Assembly (NCBI GenBank): GCA_026874595.1
Contig: CM049314.1
Span: 55,225,812-55,289,811, forward strand
Direction of reading: 5' to 3'
DNA: 64,000 nucleotides
Origin: Sipunculus nudus
Lineage: Eukaryota > Annelida > Sipuncula > Golfingiida > Sipunculidae
The position numbers and the translations under genes are program-made. Numbering within the stretch: the first letter of the stretch is position 1; the number at the start of each line of letters is the position of its first letter. The notes under the pieces were generated by a model that was not told the DNA's origin, did not search any database, and saw only the letters and a list, made by a program, of their open reading frames with translations. Shown in pieces: positions 58,801 through 64,000 of this stretch.

Positions 58801-60070
58801 GTTAATTAATTGGGTCCTTAAAAACAGTCCTTACAGCACTACCTGGCTGGATGTGTCTGAAGCAGCAGCTAGTCAGCAAGAAGCTGGTAATGACCTGATG
58901 CTGCTGTGGGGAATAGTTGTGGCTGTCTGCCCCCAGTGTCACTGCTGTAATCAAAGGTTGGCGTGAGCACAGCCCATCAATACAGCACTGGTCAAGCTGT
59001 GCTGGGTGTTGGCTCAGTCCCTGCTGGAGGAAGCCGCCACTTCCTTTGTTCCTTCCGTTGCCAGAGTACAGGGGAAGTGGTCCGACTGGTTCCTACTAAA
59101 ATGTCACAATTGGACATACAATCAGAATAATGATATTGGCAGTGAACGTTTCGCAAACGTTAAACTATTTTTCTCAGTATAGCACATCCAGGTGCTATTG
59201 GTATCTTCCTCTTTTCATAGAATTGCATGGACTGCCACAAGGGTTTATATTTCACTTTAAATTCCAGTGCTGACAGTATCATGAGGCATCAGTAAAATGC
59301 AGCTTATAAATGTACTTGTCACTGATGGAAGGCTCAGAATGACATTTAGAGTCAATATGGTATAATTTATTCCAGGGCTCGCAGAATCCACATTTTCTTT
59401 ATATAGTTGCTAGGATCACGCCTTGGTATTTCAGGTTTTAGCCAGAAGTAACAGGATAGGGCTGTCAATTTAATTAACACAAATGAACGACCTCGAGCAA
59501 TGCCTGACCTCCTGTGTAGTGTACCCCGTGACCTTAACAAGACAACCTGTTGGTGCTGCACTTTTCCATATGCTGGGTCGAGATTTATCCAGGAAGGCTC
59601 CCAGTATGAACCACAGTGACTGCTAAATGTACCTCTGATGACAAATTACCGACAATAACGCTAGCAATCAGACCTATTTGGCTGCATAAATGACAAACAG
59701 TGAGTATCATCTGTAACCCCAGCCAAATCAGAGCACTTTAAATGTGGGAGGTGACAGGCAGTAAAGGCCTGGTTACAATATTGGCCAGCACGGTAAGCTT
59801 TGCCTTATTGCGATGCTTGTCTCTACATATGGTAAAGTTTGCCCTGCTTCCTGCCAAGCTTGGGATCCTTGATGGGAAAAAAGATGCGTTCTCATGGAAA
59901 ATGAAACAATTTCTCTAATGCTTCAGAACCCATCACCATCAGTAACATACGGGACTTGTCTCTATCCCTCTGCGTCTCTTTTCAAGTGCATATACATGGA
60001 ATTGGCCCCAATGTTTGCTCTGGTACTTTCACATCCAACGCTGCCAGCTGTTCTTGTTCATTTGGTGCAA
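55834..60070. other. No confident gene; moderately GC-richer intronic or intergenic sequence
   Basis: Two exon-like open stretches stand out. The minus frame at 56934-57096 (VYIVSVHYHYRPCSYCEEEA, GDIRLVDIDRASKGTVADFF) has an acaaacag acceptor and a TTCAG|gtggga donor. The plus frame at 56436-56756 has a ccgtgcag acceptor-like site before it. Neither joins the other candidates in phase and neither is recognised. Confidence 0.3.
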
Positions 60071-60077
60071 ATAAAAT

Positions 60078-60914
60078 ATGCCCTGGAATTGCCAAAGCTC
60101 ATGTTTGTTATGCAAAGTGAGGCATATGATCATCAGCTGCAGAAATCTGCAAAAATACCTGTGGCACAATTCATCAAGATGTATTAATCCAGCCGCCCCC
60201 TGTCCAATACGTCTGACACTGCTTTCCGTGATTAAAGCTTTCTTTGATGTTCTCCGTAACAGACTGATTTATCCCTCCGACCTCAGGCAGAATCAGCAAA
60301 GCCAATATTTTGCATTTATCTCCAATATGCACAGTGCCTTGACTAGATTCCCTCGAAAAAGGCTTCACAAATTTAATCTGGCCAGGCGTTTGGAGCTTTG
60401 GCACACCATTAACGTATATTGTAACGCTGACAGGTCTCAGAAGCCATACAGTCAGTGCAGAGACAGTCTGTGTCAAACAATGCAGTTTATATCCCCGGCA
60501 CCTTATATCAAAACAGGGCTTGAAAGCAGCCTACATAATGATACCCCAGGTTTTTTGCTATTCTCCTCAGTCCATCTGATTTATCCCCACATCTGGGGTA
60601 GACTCCCTTTTCTGTCAGACGTTAACTGCAAGGAACCTTACATTTGTGGCCTGGCCAACCAATCACTGGTAGAGTTACACCAGGCAGTCCTTACAAACAA
60701 GCCACAAAAAATAAAACAAAACTACTTGATTTTCAGTCTGTGTTCGGAAGACAAAGCAACTCTTGCACAGCGTGCCGATCACACCTCCCTCTGTGTCGCA
60801 GAAAAAAAATCACCAAAAACAATGCATGGCCTGACTCTGCTTTGTTTAAGTAAGGTTTCTTTGTTACCAAATTCTCTGGGCTACTCCGACCACTTAGGGC
60901 ATACTTCCTGGTGA
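60078..60914 (+). other. Isolated 278-codon ORF, unrecognised
   Basis: The longest open frame in the window. The product is rich in S, L, H and C. I see no domain, repeat, signal peptide or membrane pattern, no clear promoter, and no poly-A signal directly after the stop. It is in a locally GC-richer segment where stops are rarer and other frames are also open (59894-60187 plus, 60174-60476 minus). Function unknown; it may be chance. Confidence 0.2.
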
Positions 60915-63900
60915 AAATAAATCTGTCATCTGAGTGTGGTGGTTACAACCAACTGAACGTGAGACTTAATTGTTTCTGGTGATGATTAATGTTAATGCTG
61001 ATGATTAAACATCACTGGCTGAAGAATTTCTTCAAAAATATCATTATACATATGTAAACATGTACAGACAATCAAAACAGTCTACTTGTATCATGTTCTG
61101 TCTCTGACTTAACTCTTGGCTATGTCAGCTCACGCTATATAATAATATTCAGCTGATTATGCAGAGAGCTTTATAAGGGCACCTGGATCTGATACATGAC
61201 TTGTGTCCTTTTGTTTGGTGACTGATTGTTTTCTGACCGGGGTAAGTTAACAAGGCCTGTAGGACCATCTGGCTCTCATTAACAGGTGCCCCGTGTTTAG
61301 TGCATGTGTGATTAGCTCTCTCAGCACCTAATAACAGTTAATAGTGGTCTCTGAACATGCTCAGACCTGTACCATGCAGTCTGTCAACTTTGTTTATCAC
61401 TCTCCAAACATTGCCTTTATCAAGCTCCAAGCATGAAATGTATCACTCTCCAAATATTCATCATAAAATCATCCTAAACCCTCCCTTATCTCTCAGCATC
61501 AGATGATTAAACTATCATCATTTGTTGCTGCATCCTATAAAAGTATCTTCATTGTCTGTACATTCAATGCCCTGGAGACGACTTTTTTGTGGGTTCTCAA
61601 TAAACTGAACCAGAGCCGAGCTTCAGAAAATCAAAGTTTAGTGTAGCAGTCTATATGTGATCCAAAGAATTATACACCATCAATGCAAAAGAATGATGGT
61701 CTTGATGTTATCATAATCTGGGTGACTTGATATCTAACTATAAATAATACATAAGAACAGGAATAGCTGAGCTAACATTCACTGTCTCAAAATCCTCATA
61801 CCCACAGGATCTAATTCAATGTCTGCAATATTTTGGGATTATATCCAGCAGACAAATAAAACTCCAGATGTATTGTCTGACCTTGGCAATTTAAGTCCAA
61901 ATATAGTACTACCAGCAATTATCCAACACAAAAGAAATACTTGATGTCGGGATCAAGTTTCTAGGCTCAGTGTCTGGTTTGTAAGATTTTTGCATTAAAA
62001 GTTTTGCTTCTGTTAATCTCGGATAACTTGGAAAGAAAGTACAGAATCATCTGTCTATAAATGTCAACCTCTGACGCATTTACGATGAGGTCAGGTATAA
62101 GAATTTATTGTATGCACATATTGGGAGTATATCAAATAATCCGGTGACGTTTGATCTGAACCTCTTTCTATCGCAAGTCAATCTTCCCAAGAACTTGGAC
62201 GCAGAAAAGTGTTTGTTCTCTACCAGCATCGAGCGACACGTAATCCCTTTAATCCTTTGATGTAAAGCAGATGGAATAGACGGTAGGTTGTGGCATCTAA
62301 CATAAAGAACATGGCACCCTTTGTATGACAGAACTGTTTTGAAGCATCAACGATAACTGAATCTCCCAGAGGAGGATGTCACTGAATGTCATGTACTTAT
62401 ATCTCTTGGGAGGTGCACAAATAGTCAAGTAAAGTTTCTTGCAAGAACAGAGCTCTCGGGGTTCAGACTGCATACAGAATGGGTTTTTCTCATAATGAAC
62501 CCTGTCAGTTTATTGAGCTTAATGTGATGGATCAGGGGGCCATTGTCCGTTACTCTGCCCCACATGAGTCACCTAGTGTCCCCCGAGATCCTAGAAATAT
62601 CTTAATGGGCTCCGTGACCTAAGGTCAGCAGATAAACTGGAAGTGCCTGGCTAGTTCACTGGACTAACACCCCCTGCCTGCAAATTGGACTGTCCCCATA
62701 CAATGGATGCTGTAATAAGATGCCCCTAAGTCCCTTGGTAGATTACACGCATCTGTTCACCTTACTCCTATAGTCTTCCATCACATCTCACTACCAGGCA
62801 TGTCACAGTAAATGTAACGGTCACTGCCTCATTAAAGAACACAATGTATTCAAGTCAAGCACATAGGACAGTTGTGTGTGTCCCCATGTGGCCTGGTGTA
62901 GTTAACATATGAGGGACCAGAAACACAACACATCACATACACTTCAGTTGCTTGTTAGTTCTCATTGGCTGATTGCCAATATCGTTTATGACAGGGCCTG
63001 CTGTACTGACCAATCAGGGTAATATCTGGCGGTGCCTGGTCCAGGTAAACAATCCCGGGACAGGTGGGCATACTCCGGACAGATGGGGTTATTCACGAGC
63101 CTCTTGTCATTGCTATTTAATCTTGTGTAAGCACTGGCACACAGACGTGCGCGTGCCACAATGCTCCCATCTCTGGCATGGCGGGCCTGATACTTGATGG
63201 GCCTGTCACGCTGACTTTATCTGAACAGACACGCCCTCCATTCATCATAGCATACAGTCAAGACCTACATGGCATCCAGGCCTTCATTCTCACACTCTAA
63301 AAGCAAGTTTCCTTGCCTGGCCAAAATGCTGATAAACAGTGTACTAAACAACAGAAAAATCCACAACTCCTATACCTAATCACAGAAGATATGGTAGTGC
63401 TAGACATGTTCACTGAAATATCCTGAAATTTTCAAAACACTTAATCAACTCATATTTTTATATGATGGGTGTGTTTAGGGAAAGACAAAAGCCATAGCTA
63501 TAAAATAAAGGCTTGGGAAGTTAGCCATGTTATCAACTTTATGTTCCACATGATGTTCTTTAACACTAGAACTGATAAATACTAGTCAACCAAATTTCAA
63601 CCTTTCAATGCAGACCCTTTAGGGAATCACATCTGTTGCCATAAATAACTGTCTGGAACTGAATCAAACAATTTTTGCACTTTTTTTAAGAAATAACTTT
63701 AAACTTTAAAGAAATTTTTTTTTTTTAAATTTGGTAAACAAATAAAGGAAAACTTTCTAATTCTGGTGGAATTCTGGGGAAAATCTGATGAAATATTCTT
63801 CTTTTAACATCAACAGAAAATTAAATTTGATCTAACACTATATGACAAATATACCAGTCCGTAATCAAAAGTTGTATCTTCCTCTACACATGTCAATATA

Positions 63901-64000
63901 TTTTCTTTTGTCTTAGCTTCATAAAACTTACCGAGTCTTACTAAAATTTCTTGCATAAATCCACCATTACTGTGAGGTCACAGGTGGTCCTTGTCATATG
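60915..64000. other. Right-edge stretch without recognised gene
   Basis: Only short ORFs. A 38-nt exon-like segment at 63932-63969 (minus) has acceptor cctcacag and a strong donor CTCG|gtaagt and encodes NGGFMQEILVRL between split codons. It may be a real exon of the kinase gene or of another gene, but I cannot place it in a family. Confidence 0.3.

Overview
The window looks like nuclear DNA of an animal, most likely a bivalve or other mollusc. It is AT-rich. Its two recognisable genes are cut into short exons with GT-AG introns. The rest is filled with degenerate tandem arrays, GGAC-type tetranucleotide runs, tRNA-headed SINE remnants and many small TA-flanked inverted-repeat elements, a mix familiar from bivalve genomes. 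The phylum call is inference from style and has not been searched. Both certain genes lie on the minus strand.

Left part (1-11.4 kb): the first seven coding positions, in eight exons, of UDP-glucose:glycoprotein glucosyltransferase (UGGT), the folding sensor of the ER. The start codon is at 11405, and the gene runs off the left edge after 1623. The fourth coding position exists twice (5449-5579 and 3631-3761), with identical length and phase. Exactly one copy must be used to keep the frame. The introns carry a 44-bp minisatellite, a hAT-like element with a nested mini-element, pearl-like tandem-core repeats and a TIR element close to the promoter.

Middle (11.4-30.1 kb): no confident gene. 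It holds a LINE reverse-transcriptase-end fragment with its microsatellite tail, degenerate tandem arrays, a tRNA-derived SINE, a ~4.4-kb foldback-like element whose long inverted arms are made of ~165-bp subrepeats (20966-25327), a 30-bp minisatellite and a small Tigger-like element.

Right-centre (30.1-43.0 kb): eleven exons with continuous phase encode the last 452 residues of a misshapen/NIK-type germinal-centre kinase (MAP4K4/TNIK/MINK1 family): a proline-rich linker and the complete C-terminal citron-homology (CNH) domain. The kinase half is not in view. Two nearly identical 2.6-kb elements sit in neighbouring introns and bracket one 81-nt CNH exon. Another intron contains a minisatellite whose repeat unit is the exon's own 5' splice site.

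Right part (43.0-64 kb): probably a long upstream intron of the kinase gene. No kinase exon was recognised. It holds a phase-consistent but unrecognised exon chain (52.9-55.7 kb, minus), an isolated 278-codon ORF (plus) and scattered repeats. The two certain genes do not act in one pathway; their adjacency appears incidental.
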